Assembly (NCBI GenBank): GCA_031472005.1
Contig: PZJY01000009.1
Location: 310,001-374,000, forward strand
Length of the DNA: 64,000 nt
Origin: Tetracladium setigerum
Taxonomy: Eukaryota; Ascomycota; Leotiomycetes; Helotiales
Direction: 5' to 3'
The notes beneath the pieces are model-generated. The model searched no databases. It saw only the letters and a program-made list of their open reading frames with translations, and was not told the origin of the DNA. Below are positions 46,525 to 59,350 of this stretch, one piece after another. The position numbers were made by a program, and so were the translations under genes. Positions within the stretch are counted from its first letter, which is position 1. Every line of letters begins with the position of its first letter.

Positions 46525-48374
46525 ATGTCAAGTGGTCAATCACTACTCTTCATCGAAGTCTCTGCGACGGGAAAGGTTCGCGACAAGAGGGCTCGACATG
46601 CTATCCAAAAACACGTTATGCGAGATACAGCAGCGGAACGCCGTCGGATTTCCAAAGTCAAGCGAGAGAGAAATAAGATCTACGATTCGATATCAGGATC
46701 AAAATGCCATGCAAAACAAAATCCTCACGTCGAAGCAGAATGTCCCGATGAATCCCTTCTTTCGCTCAATATTCCTCTCGCGATTGGCAGGTTTGGCGCT
46801 GGGAGAATGAACCCGTTTGAACATTATCCCATCCAAATGGATTTGCAAAAGTTATTTTTAATTGATTATGGTTAGTAAAATAAAGGTTTCGCATCCAGAC
46901 TTTTGCTGGACCTACTCAATAAATATTGAATTTCCTGATTTCTTCAAAATAGTATATACATCAACACACCCCAGTATCCGACCATTTCGAGACACATGGC
47001 TCCCACTCAGCAAAACAGATCCAGCTTTCTTCTATGAGGTACTTTCTCACATCTCCCAAGAGATATCCATGCTACGCCTTGGGGAATCAATTAATGACGT
47101 TGAATCTTTACGCTATCATGCCCTTGCAATCAAATCGGTTAATGACCGGCTGGAAGATCCCGTTGAGGGTATTAGTGATGGGGTTATTGGAACTATTCTG
47201 GCGTTTGCGTCGTTTAGTGTAAGTGGGCTTTTTTTATGGTATTCTGTTTTTTCTGTCTTCTCGGTCATTCATCGACTTCTCCAACACGTGCTATGTCTTT
47301 CCATTTTTCTGTCAACTCTTGAGAAAAATTGCTTGGATATTTATGTTTTGTGTGCATTCTAACTCTTTTAAAAGCATTCAAGACGAGACTTCATAGGCTA
47401 CACCTCTCACATCAAAGGTATCCTCACCATCATTAAACTCCGCGGGGAATCCACAAAATCGACCACAACCGCATTCTTCGCCTTTTGCTTTCCGGGTACA
47501 TATGAACACTCTTCCCTCAACCAGCTCCTTAACAGCAAATTTCTAACTATCCCAAAGTGTAGACGTAATGGCATCCTGCTTCCTCGGAATCCCACGCACA
47601 TTCCCCCTCCCCTCGCATCTCACATCACCACCACCAACCCAAACAAAAGCCACAGAACCAGAACACTCCCCATGGGCCTTCCCCATGACATCCGTCTCAC
47701 AACTCTGGATGACTGCCTTTCCCGGCTACAACTTTGACACCGCCTCTTCTTCTCCACTAAGTTTGATTTTCACCGATCTCTCCACAATCATCATGACAAT
47801 CCGCTCCGAACTAGCTCACCACCGACCCATCTTCCAAAATACGTCTTTCCTACATACCCACATCGACTCAATAACCTATCGCTTTTACGAAGCCGAAATT
47901 TCTGTTCTACAACTCTTGCGGTATGAAGATAGCTTCTCAGATGGCGTTGGAGAACAGACTGTTATCGTGGAAGGATCTCGGCTGGCGTCACTGATTCTGC
48001 TAGGTATCTTGAGAAGAAGGTTTTTGAAGGAGAGTGGAAGGGATGCGTTGGGTGTGGGTGGTAGTGGCGGGAAAGTCGTATTCACTGGTGTGGAAACGGA
48101 TAATTTACGATTTTTAATTGAAAATTATGGGGAGAAGTGGACCAGGCTTCGTCCGATGTATTTATGGGCTTTGGTTCTGGGTGCTTGTGAGACGATGCGT
48201 GCTGGAGCGCAGAGTGCGGAGTGGTTTTTTAGGATGGTGAAGGGAGTTATGCAGGAGATGGGACTAAGGGGGTGGAAGGATATCGTTGAGACTGTTGGGG
48301 GGTTCCTTTGGGTTGGGGAAGTGCTGAATGGGGAGTGTGAGGAGGTGGTTAAGAGGATAATGAGGTTTGATTGA
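46525..48374 (+). CDS. Tachykinin-family / Fungal_trans_2 (DUF3468) protein
   Basis: Fungal-only putative regulator. Four exons (46525-46870, 46953-47218, 47375-47495, 47563-48374) fit in frame for 514 residues. The N-terminus LLFIEVSATGKVRDKRARHA followed by IQKHVMRDTA is the signature of the so-called tachykinin family, a short basic motif of unknown role that replaces a zinc cluster. After a basic linker, the Fungal_trans_2-type helical domain runs to the end, with PSIRPFRDTWLPLSKTDPAF, HSRRDFIGYTSHIKGILTII, and the late WTRLRPMYLWALVLGACET. The last exon uses a TGTAG acceptor; the tempting CAAAG acceptor four bases upstream would put a stop in frame. The family name is historical and does not imply a neuropeptide. 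Intact. Confidence 0.83.
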
Positions 48375-48797
48375 TAGTTTAAATTTGAGGGTGGCTCTTG
48401 ATGTTTGACAATGTGTTTACGCTCCGTATGTGTTGCCATAAATGGGATGAGTACAAGTTGGAGAATTCCGAATAATGAAAGGATGTGGATTCTGAGAAGT
48501 TATGAGAGGAAAAGTTGTCGAGAAAGGACTCTGGAAGATGGACATCTTTCGTATATGAAGTATATAGATGCATCTATATCTGGAAATGATCAGAATTAAG
48601 GCATCACTAAAAGAAAAGGAGGCGATTATGATGGGAAAGGCCAAAAGCCTTGTTGGTGGTGACATCTTTATCTGCAATATTTTAATCAAGATTATTTAAG
48701 TACATGTGTTCTTAAAAATCGTTCAATTCTTCAAAACATCCCTTCTCGTATTAATTTCAAACGGCAGGTCTATCCAGATGAACTATCCCACCCACAT
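48375..48797. other. Convergent interval, no gene seen
   Basis: About 420 bases between convergent genes. Only short overlapping frames. Confidence 0.5.
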
Positions 48798-49898
48798 CTA
48801 CTCCAACTTTTCAAAGAAAGCCTTCAAGGTAACCTCCAGTCCCTGAGGCACAATATCAAACTTCTCATGATCCCAGGGCCTAGGAACACCAAATTGCCCC
48901 TCCCTCCCCATCAAGGCCTTCAATGAATATACTAATTCAGCATTCACATCTCCCTTGGCTTGTGCCTCTTTCGCCAGTTCATCCGCTTCTTCGGTTGGCT
49001 TCCAAATCGCTTTGTATTCCACCCCGCTTGTCTTGGAAATGGTGGCAATGATTTCCTCCCAGCTGAACACGCCGCCAGGAACTTTGAAGGCGCGTGAGTG
49101 AGTTGGTGACTTGGGAAGGAGGGTGGATGCTACGATATAGCGTGCGACACTATGAGAACCTCCTTGTCAGTCAAATTACCCCACCAAAGCCCGAGCAAAA
49201 CTTGTCTTAAACTCTTGAAACAGAAAGGAAATACCAACTCTTTCACAGCAGTAACTGCCTCCGTCTTGTCCTTCTTCCCGTAAAACGTAAAAGTCTTCTC
49301 CACCAAATCTGCACCAAAAAGCGGCATGGTCAAAAATTCCATGAACCCTCCCACCATCATCAAAGTATAATTGAACTCCTTTCCACTAGCGATGCTATCT
49401 ACAACAGCACTTCGTACAGAATCTCGAGTGATGATTTTATCGCGGAAGTAGCGATTGGCTGGGTAGTCGCCTTGTTCGATGTCTGAGCCATATTCGGAAG
49501 GGTAGAATTCTGTAACTCCAGCTGCGAGGCAGGCTTTTATGATGTCGGGTTGGTATTTCATGGCGTGGTCTCCGAGGAGAGAGATTACTGTGTCAAATCC
49601 TAAATGTTGTATGTTGTTAGTTTTTGGATTCGTGGGTATACTTAGGTGAATTAATTTTTGGGCGGGGTGGGTGGTGAGGTTGGTTTTGCTTACCTGTAAA
49701 GGACGAAGCGTCGAAGAAAGATCCAAACACTAATTCGAATCCTTGCTCGGCAACTTGATTGAACTTTTCCTTCTTTGATTCCTCTGTGAGGATGGCGAGG
49801 CGGCTGAACTTTGACTTTTGGAGGATGAATTCTGCGGTAAGTGGGACGCCGATGTAACCTGAAGCTCCAATGAGGAGAACTGATGGCGCAGAAGACAT
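48798..49898 (-). CDS. NmrA-like / isoflavone-reductase-type NAD(P)-binding protein
   Basis: Atypical short-chain dehydrogenase. Three exons on the minus strand (49898-49694, 49599-49239, 49149-48798) give 305 residues in frame. The N-terminus SVLLIGASGYIGVPLTAEFI carries the GxxGxxG dinucleotide site. Further on come FDTVISLLGDHAMKYQPDII, then KACLAAGVTEFYPSEYGSDI, and the C-terminal PGGVFSWEEIIATISKTSG. Intron 2 uses a GTTGGT donor, which preserves the phase. The pattern fits isoflavone/pinoresinol-lariciresinol-type reductases and NmrA-like redox sensors. Catalysis versus sensing cannot be decided. Intact. Confidence 0.87.
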
Positions 49899-51010
49899 TT
49901 TTGTGCGATTTTTTGGTATTTTTGTTGGACTTGGAATAGAGAATGAGGATCGAAATGTTTTAGTTGTTGTTCTTCCAACAGCAGAAGATAGGTACTCCAT
50001 ATATATACTGCCTCGTCCAGTTGAAGGCAACACACAAACCTTCCTCGGCAGTGACCATTATGATGAGTAATTTACAAATATCTTGATGCCGAAAGGCAGG
50101 TGGATTGATAATTAACTCCGCAAAACACCGAAATTAAGGATACACAATGATGAATTGATTTCAAATTCTCTTTAGAAGTTAGAGAAGTTGGGCAAGCTGG
50201 GAGTCGTCGTTTCCACGCTTTTGTTGCCAAGACCGAGCTTGGAGCTAGTTACCCATTGCCTATTTGGGACAAGCGGGCAGCATCAGAAGCAAAGGAAAAG
50301 ACTTGTCACATCAGATTGCCCTTCAAGAAATGGATCAAAATTTGTATGCCTAAATTATTGATATAACCTTTGGAAATATAGGCTGAGGTTAAGTGAGTTG
50401 ATAAGATGTCAAGTTGACTCCAGATAACTCTCAATCGTTAGTGAGCAACTGTCGCATGATATTGTTGAAGAAAGGAAAAAGGCATTGACAAATTTCCTAT
50501 GTAAGTTTCCAGATAAACAAGTTTTTATAATTCAAAGAAGAAGTATCTATGGGTACCGACGAGTATCCAACTATATTCTGATAGCCCTCCGCAGGTAATC
50601 TCAAAAGCCCGAGAGAAGAAAGTTTTAATGCGGGGTCAAAAAACACTCGAGAATCAGCGCATTTTTGTTCATCGCAAATGTAGAATCTCTAGTCCGCAAT
50701 AGGTTTTTGATCGTGAATTGTTTTTGGATGTTGAAATATGCGAGGACGTGGGACTGTGTAGTCCTACCAATGATTCTCCTTCCGTACTCACTTCGAAGTT
50801 CCAAGCGAGAAAAGAGGGGGTGTGAAACGAAGTCTCTGTGACACGAATACTGCAGTATCTTGAGTAATTTAATCTAAACGCTTCGTGTCTCCTTTGAATT
50901 TCCAAATTCAACATTAACCACGCGAATGTTATCCTCCTCACCAGTAATCTGAGTCTGTTCGGAGGAATCCTGTTCATCGTCAGCAGTGCCATCTGGCAGG
51001 AATGATATAT
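49899..51010. other. Interval between NmrA-like and membrane-protein genes
   Basis: About 1.1 kb. TATATATA at about 49999-50006 is on the upstream side of the NmrA-like start. No further gene is supported. Confidence 0.45.
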
Positions 51011-52959
51011 TTATCTCACATGTTCTTGTTGTCTCTCTAGCAAAGCTAAAACCTCATCTCTCTTCCACTCTTCCACCCACCTCCACTTGTTGGTGACCGG
51101 CAACCAGGTCAAGATGATTCCAGTCCCACTTCCTACCATGGAAGCTCCAAAGAAAGCCAATATCATAATCAATCCAAACGTACTCAGAGAAGTATGATCA
51201 GAAGATCGGAATTTTATTCTTCCACACATATGCAACAGCGGTTTAAAATTCTCTTCGGCCCACAGATTCGTGGCCAAAGATTCGTTCAAATTCACGGGTT
51301 TATCAATAGTGTTCAATACCTCAAGCTGCAGTCGTGCCAGCCCCATGATGAACCAGTACTCCAACTCCAACTGCCACTGATTTGGCATTATGCGAGCCTG
51401 ATTGCCATTGTTCAGGTACCGGGAAGCTTGTAAGGCAGCTTGACCGCGCTGTTGAACGCTGTAAGGCATGGCGGATTCCTTCATTGTTTGTTCCAGGAGG
51501 AGGACGCTCATGTCGAAATCCCACGATCCACTTGAGCTGGCCGTTGAACTGTCCTTGCCAAATAGCGTGGCATACCCAGATGGTATATTAAACAACGACT
51601 CGCCACGCAACAGGCCTTGATATTCAGTACAATTTCCAGTAATGGAACTGCACCAACGATATCCTTCTGTGCAAGCGATCATGTTGATGAAGGCATCCAT
51701 ACGGAAACGAGGTTCAATGTCCGGCCCGGTAAAATTTGTTTCGTACTTTATCTCATCGTTTGCTGAAAACCAAAAATCGTCCGTCCTTTGAAGGAATTTG
51801 ACGCCCATTCCCTGGAGCAGGAAAATGCTAACCTCGGGAGCCGTGGCGCTCTGGGGTCGAATGGGAGCGACGATGTTTGAGGGCTCAAAAGGCAACCACA
51901 TGGAAACTAACTTGAAGTCTTCAGAGAATTGATTGAGCATGCTGAAGAAAAATTCAGAGCCCTTGCCATATTTTCCACTGATGTCAAAGGTGTAGCCTGC
52001 AATTGCCGACGCGCCTAGAGCTGGATCTCTGGCCTATTAGAGTCAGTTTATACTCCTGTCGTCTGAATTTTCTTTGCCAATAAATCTAGACATACCGTGG
52101 TTCTGAACACAACTGGATCTAACACAGCACAAGTGCTACTTCTTTGTATCGAAATCTGCTCACCATATTTGGTATTCAGGCCCAACTGGCTGAGTGTTAC
52201 GTTCCCAGATGCCAAAGTTACCGACGACTTGTCATCCGGATAACATAACGTTGGATTCGCCTCATCACTGAATGGACATGTCTGCCCGCCATCCATGTGA
52301 TGCTCTAAAAACTTCACCAAAAATTTATTACAATCAACCCTCCCCTCCGATCCCCCTCTCGGATAACAACTCCTCACGTAGTTATCCGAATTAATCGTTT
52401 TATTCAATTGCAATTCGTTGAAAACAATATCACTCTCCAAAGTTTGCTTACCATTCTCAAGCATAATTTTCGCATACCACTGTCCACACGTGGGAAGAAT
52501 CCTCGAGATAACCACTTTCCCAACCACAATCTGCGACACCAACACTCCAAACGCAATGAAAACCATCCAATGACCAAGTGTAAAAGCCACCAGAGTCACA
52601 TCCTTCACCAACCATTCTCTCCATCCAAAATGCCACCACTCCTCTAGCAATGCCAATGCTGCACCTGCAGCTGTTTCGGAGTTTCGTAGGATAACTTGCT
52701 GTCTGCGCCGATGCGATGAGATGGCGTGAATGTGCGAGGCTCGAGAGCGAAGGAATGAGTGCCAGTGAAGGCGCCAGATGTGCCAAATTCGTCCACCAGT
52801 GAGAGTAACGAGGAGAACGAGAATGGCGATGAGGGGCACGGCCTGGGTATCACGGAGGGTGAGGGTCGCGCCGAGGATGGAGCCGCGGTCGTGGTCGACC
52901 CAGAAGCCGGTGTGGGTGGCATGGGAATCGTAAGATGCCATGTTTTTATTTGAAGACAT
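51011..52959 (-). CDS. Uncharacterised fungal membrane protein with extracellular domain
   Basis: Two exons on the minus strand (52959-52096 and 52033-51011), exactly in phase, give 628 residues. The N-terminus MSSNKNMASYDSHATHTGFW is hydrophilic. Three membrane segments follow: AVPLIAILVLLVTLTGGRIW, LVKDVTLVAFTLGHWMVFIA, and VLVSQIVVGKVVISRI. A large region with Cys pairs and N-glycosylation sites (CYPRGGSEGRVDCNKF, CPFSDEANPTLC, ITGNCTEYQG) suggests an extracellular domain. One C-terminal helix is TFGLIMILAFFGASMVGSGTG. This layout (TM cluster, glycosylated ectodomain, terminal TM) occurs in many uncharacterised ascomycete proteins. No catalytic motif is recognised. Intact. Confidence 0.8.
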
Positions 52960-54832
52960 TTTGGAAATCGTGTTTTGAGAAATGGTGGTTTTAGTGAAAG
53001 AGGGGTATGAGCCCTTTGAAAATGGGATGGTATATATTGAAACGCGAATGATTCTTTGCACGGATGGGAATTATTATTAAAATAAAAATGAATCGAACCA
53101 CGGTAGCGCAATATTCTGTGGTGCAAAAGGTGTTACACGACTTCATCAATATCTCTGCAATATATCGGGCTAAGAACGTAGTTTGCAGGGTATGTATGGC
53201 AAACGTCGCGAAGAGGCTTAAAAGCCAAGATCTTGGAGAATTGATCAACCCATAGAAATCACAACGTTCCCAACCTAAAAAGACACGGGAAAGCCTCAGA
53301 AAAAGCCTAAGCACCGATGGATGCCACTCATAGCAAACGCATGAATGACGTTTTATTGAGGTCTGTGGTCCAGCTACGATGTTCTGGGGCGTATCGGTTC
53401 AGCTCCTCTTTCTTGGCATTGATTCTTTTGGACTGCGATCTGCCACTCAGCCGCTCAGAGGTCGTTCCATTGCATGTCCATTCAGCGAATATATGTTGCA
53501 AATATAGACACCTTGAAAATTATCAATAATGAAATCAAAGAACAGGGGGAAGAAACGTTCTGTAGTGAAATGAAAGATTTCTCTCTTGAGTAAGCATAAA
53601 CATGACTGATCTTGCGGATTTGCCCGTCTTCAGCTTGTCTATTTTCACATCAACAATCGCAAAAATAAGCAACACTTGAGGTGATTGCTCCGTATTTTCA
53701 GCATTCACTATTTTCAACACAATCCCAAAAGTCTGACCATATTCAAAAGCGAACAGCCTCCCCTCACAAAAGACTTCTCACTAGTAAAACTCACAGAACA
53801 ATCGTCTAAATCCTGTTGTTCAAGCACCTTCTGCCTACTCCAGTAACTTTCTTCGTGCTAAAATATTATCTAAAGTTTCTATTTTGAGCTTCCATGTTTC
53901 CCTCCGAGACTCCGAATCTCACAGTTTACACTTAACCAAATCTAGGTATGCTTCATTATTTGCAAGAGTCTTTTTCGTATGAGCTTCTAGTATGGAATTT
54001 CCAAGCCTTTTATCGAAATCTTCGAGATTGAAGTGTTGGACAACCTGTCTGGTCTTGTAGGTAAACGACAGCGGGGTTTGTTTTTTTAGGTGAAAGGCGT
54101 TTCGGTTTGTTATTCTACACGGAGGAAGGCCCAATTTTAGACAATGATCTGAAAAGGTTCCTTTATGCTGTGCACAATCATTCGAAACACAAAGCTGTAG
54201 ATAAGAATAGTTGCTCTTCACTATCAGAAGTCTTTTCAAATCAGATTTGGTCTGAAATAAAGACATCTCTGTCATAGCAGGTGAGGTGGGTGTTGCGTCT
54301 GCTGTTGCCACCCAGCAACGCAATTAGGGTTTTCTCGGTTAGCTGCCAAGACCATCCGGACTGCATTTTCTCGCTTCGAACACAACCCAGTATACCAAAG
54401 GACCCAAAGAAACAAATATTGTAATTCAAAGACACATCGAATGAGAGAAAGAAGGAGAATGGAATGTCGTTGTCTCTGTTCCATTTGAAGCGGAATTTCT
54501 GCCCTATTTTTGAAGGGAAGAGCGGAAATTAAGGAACAGGTCAATTCAGTTCAAATTTGAAAGGAAATTTGTATTTATCGCTGTACCATTATAATTTGCA
54601 TTGCAATTGCATCTGGAAGTAAAATTGAGGTGAATAGAGGGTATCTAAGCCTTCTGTTACTGCCCAGGGCGGTAACGCGTGACCGCGCCAAGCTCGGCTT
54701 TCATGTTTAGAAAATTGTCGCCCTCGATTTTCGATCCTCCTCCTCCCCATCCTCATCCTCCTCCTCCCCGCTTGACATTACAACAACAACAACACACGCT
54801 CTTCTGCTGGAAACAGCACCAGCAACAGAAAG
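52960..54832. other. Interval between membrane-protein and Cys-rich-protein genes
   Basis: About 1.9 kb between divergent genes. A minus-strand frame at 53919-54275 could encode a 118-residue polar protein but has no domain. The leader before 54833 carries a CAA repeat (54780-54795) and CCTCCTCC stretches. Confidence 0.4.
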
Positions 54833-57794
54833 ATGCCTTTACGCAACTCCTCCCCAGCTAGTGATGGCAACCAATCTGATGCAGAAGGTACGTTGCACTT
54901 TAGAGTTCCTTCTGACCTCGTCGATCTGAGTTCTACCCTCCCCCTTTCTGTCTCGCATTTACGCTATCATTCTCTCGCTTTCACATATGCATCTGTCTCT
55001 TGCAAAAAAGACACATGAACCAATTAGCGGGCGGGCAGTGTACTAATTGAGTATAAATAGCATCATCACCATCAGTTACACCATTGAAGCACAGTCTCAT
55101 TTCCAAGCTCAAACATGAGAAGAAAGTTGCTTTCCCATACCACAACTTGGACAAGGAGCCAATTATGGGCAATGTCTCTGGCAGATCCTTGCATGGTGAT
55201 GATAATCGAGGAGAACGCGCAGAACATGACAACGAAGAAACTCATGACACCCAGAGCGCTATTAATTCACTACCTCAACTGACAAAATCTTCTAGTCGTC
55301 GCCGGCTCCCACCTCTCCCTGTCGACCCATCCCCTCCTCGTCATCGAGACTTTAGACATACGCCGTCCCCATTGAGGAATACCCTCAGTCCAGAGGCCAT
55401 TGGCGAAGAGCAAGTGCACACGTCAAGTCTGAACTATAGCCCGCCTGCATACCTTAAAATTCAACAACGTTTTAATCAAGGTTTGGAAGATGCGCTTTCT
55501 TTCGAAGAATGCAAACGAAAAGAGGAGCTTGAAAACCAGAACATTGATCCAGAGATATTAGAAATCACTCGTGTCCAGAAAATCGAAAAAGCCAAGGCCA
55601 TTGCTGCTGCTACTGCTACACAACAGCCAGTTGAATACTCTCCAAGCACTCAAACACAACTCTATGATGCATCTGGCAATGGTTCTACCTTCCAAGGCGC
55701 TTACAACCAAGCGATGAGCAGTCCAGTTTCCGTCTCTGCTACTGCCGCAATTGAGCAACAGCAAGGCTATTCTTCACAAAAATTCACACACAACTATGTG
55801 GCACCTGACATCAACTCTATGCTTCATGGAGCTCACGGTCACGAGACTGACGATGTTTCCCGTGCTATGTCAGGTCTACAATTCACTTCTGCACTCCCTC
55901 CAGCAGAAGACCCCTTCTTACATAATCAACTTCCACATGGGAGATCACTCACTCATCCAGAGCAAAATAGAGAATATGAAGGCTTGAATCACGACCAACC
56001 CAGCAACGATCTCCCAAACTCGTTGGTGCAAAACAACCAAGACAACCATCTCAATTCACCCTCTCTCCCACCCGCATTGCAAAATAGCATCGACAAGATT
56101 AGCATGGCGACATTAGACGAAGCAACTCAAGGTTGGTACGCACAACAAGCCGATTTGGACTCTCGCCGCAACGCGCAAGCTCAAGACGAAGCTTCGAATG
56201 GTGCTGCACGCGTCGAAGGAAATGTGATGAGCTCAACCCCCAAACCTGCAAGCGTGCGCGCTAGGTCGAGCTCTCCCATCAATTCCTTCATCAACTCTCC
56301 AGACGTTCACGCTTCGCGATCTCATCGATCTCATCGATCTCATCATATTGCTCACGGTTCTGATATCTTTGGAGGGGTTCTTGACAAAGCTCAATCCTCG
56401 GCTGACAACCAACATCAACATCAACCCACAAGTTCCGCAAGACCATCAACACCAGATCACCCAGATCTCTTCGCAGACGTTGATTTGTCCGATGACGACC
56501 CCAGCTGGGACAAATCATCTCCAATGGACCCTCACTTCCGGCCAATCTCTCCCCGCAAGCCGGAAGAAGATAAGCAACCTAAGTTCAAATCCGCATTCTC
56601 TTACAAGAAATACCTCTACGAACCCGAGGAAGAGGAAATGACCGATCCAGTCAGCGCGGAGAACAGGGAGCGCTACAAGGCCGCAAACAAGATCTCCAAC
56701 AGTTACAAGGAACAATACTTCCAGCAGCAAAACTTCCCCGCCGTCCCCGCTGTCCCTCGTGCCAACAACGCTCTCCCTATTAACTTCAACCATCTCGCCA
56801 TTGCCCATCTGAAGCTTGCTGAAAACTTCGGCGAACACCCTCACTCTGACATGTTCCCTCCCGGTTCACCAGGTCAAAAGGCCAAACTCGCCGATCGTCC
56901 CATTCCCGAGGTCAACGCCGAGGCATGTTCGTTCTGCTTGTACTCCAGCGACTTTGGCGTGACAGACAGTCGCGTCTGGATTCCCACCGAAGCCTGCCCT
57001 GGATTTTGTTCTACCTGTCATGATGGAGAGACCGGTTTTCTGGAAGCATGGAGCGATTCGTGCAGAGATCGTGACTCTGATAATGAGATGGCCGATACTG
57101 AGCAGCGCGATCGCGAGCTATCTTACTTACCTTCTCGTGCCCTCGGTGCAGCTCAAGTCGAGGAGGACTTCATTGCGCAGAGCGAGAAGTTCACTGGTAG
57201 GAAGATCTATGGCTCTGCTCAGGAGCGAATTGATAATCGTGGTCAACCTGCCAAGGATGTTGTTCGAGTCTTTGACAACAAGGGTGAAGACATCACTGAG
57301 TTCATGGCTGTGCAGACTTGTCGGGGAAATCCAACTTTACAAGTTGATTGCCGCAAGGCTTGGATCTGTGCTGAGTGCTTGAAGGCTAAGCTGGAAATCA
57401 TCAAGCATGCTCTTCATACTGAGTTTGAGAAGAATAACCAGTACGATGGGGCTCTGGAGGCCGATAAGAGATTGAAGTGTTGCATGGTTTGCAAGTCCAC
57501 TGCGGATGTGAAATGCAAGGATTGCCCGTTGAGACTTTGCGATGGCTGTGAGATCGACATGAGATATAATGGTAAGTTTTGAGATGGCGTGTGGAGGTAC
57601 GTGAATTTATTTTGCTGACTTCTGGATTTAGCCAAGGGTTGCTTGAACAGATTCATCTATTCCAACCGACGAGAACACGTTCGCAACGATGTAAGTTTCC
57701 TTTCTTGCCATCTTCCCTGCTTCGATTAATTACACGACTGACTGACTGACCTTGCCAGGCATTCTTGCTCCGTTCTGACGGTGGTGGCTTCTAA
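54833..57794 (+). CDS. Large Cys-rich (putative zinc-binding) protein of unknown function
   Basis: Four exons (54833-54887, 55076-57571, 57632-57690, 57759-57794) fit exactly for 881 residues. The first 560 residues are low in order: Ser, Pro, Gln and His rich, with an SHRSHRSHH repeat near 56320 and Asp/Glu patches (ADVDLSDDDPSWD). A conserved-looking part begins at FKSAFSYKKYLYEPEEEEM. Two Cys clusters follow. The first is near residue 636: ACSFCLYSSDFG, then ACPGFCSTCHDGE. The second is near residue 800-850: CRKAWICAEC, then KCCMVCKSTADVKCKDCP and LRLCDGCEIDMR, closing with AKGCLNRFIYSNRR. The spacing suggests multiple zinc knuckles, somewhat like IBR or B-box folds, but I do not match it to a named family. 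Intact. Confidence 0.8.
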
Positions 57795-59350
57795 GCTACT
57801 GTCTGTCATCTGACAACCTTTTGCCCATTCGCTCTGCAATATCCCCCTCAGCAACGATTGGACCAACTATTGGAACGACTTACGAATATGCTGGATCTCT
57901 GCTTTTCTGGACGATGAGATGAATTACGAATATTTGATCTTTGCGTATACCCCCTTTGCGAATACTCTCTTTTCCAAATACCCTCTTTGCAAAACACCCC
58001 TCTGCGGGCGTTTTTCTCGGGCCTTGCGGATACCACTTTCGATTTAGTCTTTGCGAAAGCTAGTTACGATACGAGACGATGCGATACGATACGATACACG
58101 ACCTCGATTTGCTTGCTTTCCTTTTCCGTTTCCAGCATTACACATTACTATTAAGCGCGCACACACAACACGACCTACAATCGATCAGTCCTCGAAACTT
58201 GCTTTGAAAGAACCTGGTGGAAACTTAGTTGGGGGATGTCTTTACTCGATTCAACGAGCCAAAGAAAGAGAGAGAGATAGAGAGAGGGAGGGAGATTGAA
58301 GGAAGAGTTTCTTACAGCAGTTACTTGGATGATGGTTCCGTCGTTGTTATTTTCTTTTCCTTTTCTGTAGGACTATATTGCTTTCCCCTCCACTTACTTT
58401 TGTCCATTGCTTCCTTGCTCAATCACTCAACCGAATGATCGATGATCGGAGAGAGCATGAATGGATGCATGCCATTCACGGCAACTTTGCACTTTGCAAC
58501 ACACACCAAGATCACTCAGCAAACTCGGCTGATAACGGCACCCACGAACACTTTGATGCACACACACATACATACATACATACATACATATTTTTGCAAA
58601 CGCCGAATCTTGCTCACTACGAGAGTAAGAAGGGGCAACAGAAAACTAGATATTTGCTCCCTCTTCGAGAACGGAAAGAAGGAAGGGGCACTAGTTATTT
58701 GCATTACTTTACTGGAAATAAGAAATAAAATAGAAAAATAAAAATAGGCTGATTATCGCCGAAAAAAATAGGTCTTTTTGATGTGATGGGAGTGATGTGA
58801 TGTGATATGATTGTAACTTTGTTGTGTATGATATGCCCATTGTTTTGGCTCGTTGTGAGTGGGAAGCTGGAGGTGCTAGGATGTGGAATTGAAAGTTGAT
58901 GAAGTATGAAAATTACTCAGGGCAGGTAAGTATTCCATAATATGGATATATAAATGAGATAATAAGGATAGATGCAACATTCTTCGATCAAGAAGAAGAA
59001 AATTTTGCGCTAAGCAAGCACAGTAACTTCGAAAGACTTACATGAGAAGTCAGTATAGGAAAGGAAATCAAGCAACATCATCACAAGCAAGCAAGTAATC
59101 CAACAACTCCCCACCCACTTCAAGAAAGGCGATTCATTCCATCTCTCTCTACACCGTATCCCAATTCCTATTATACATCTCTTTTAATTTGAAAATGCCC
59201 AGTCCCAAACGCCAACCCAATGCCCAACAAGAAGTTGTTCCCCATCCACACAAAAAACACATACATACATATACACAACCCCCTTCCCCTTCCCTCTCCC
59301 TCCTCTCCCAACCACAACCACACAACCACCAATCACCAACCGCCAACCCC
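57795..59350. other. Convergent interval with simple repeats
   Basis: About 1.6 kb with no gene. Simple repeats: GATAC units near 58070-58100, a GA-rich tract near 58264-58292, and a CATA/ACAC tract near 58560-58592. Open frames over these are low-complexity. Confidence 0.5.
58560..58592. repeat. CA/CATA microsatellite
   Basis: ACACACA followed by about five CATA units ending in CATATTTT. Confidence 0.7.

Noticed and set aside
53919..54275. Minus-strand frame of about 118 codons
   Set aside because: Polar protein without domain, no supporting promoter or neighbour evidence.
58229..58741. Overlapping plus-strand frames
   Set aside because: Driven by GA and CATA microsatellites.
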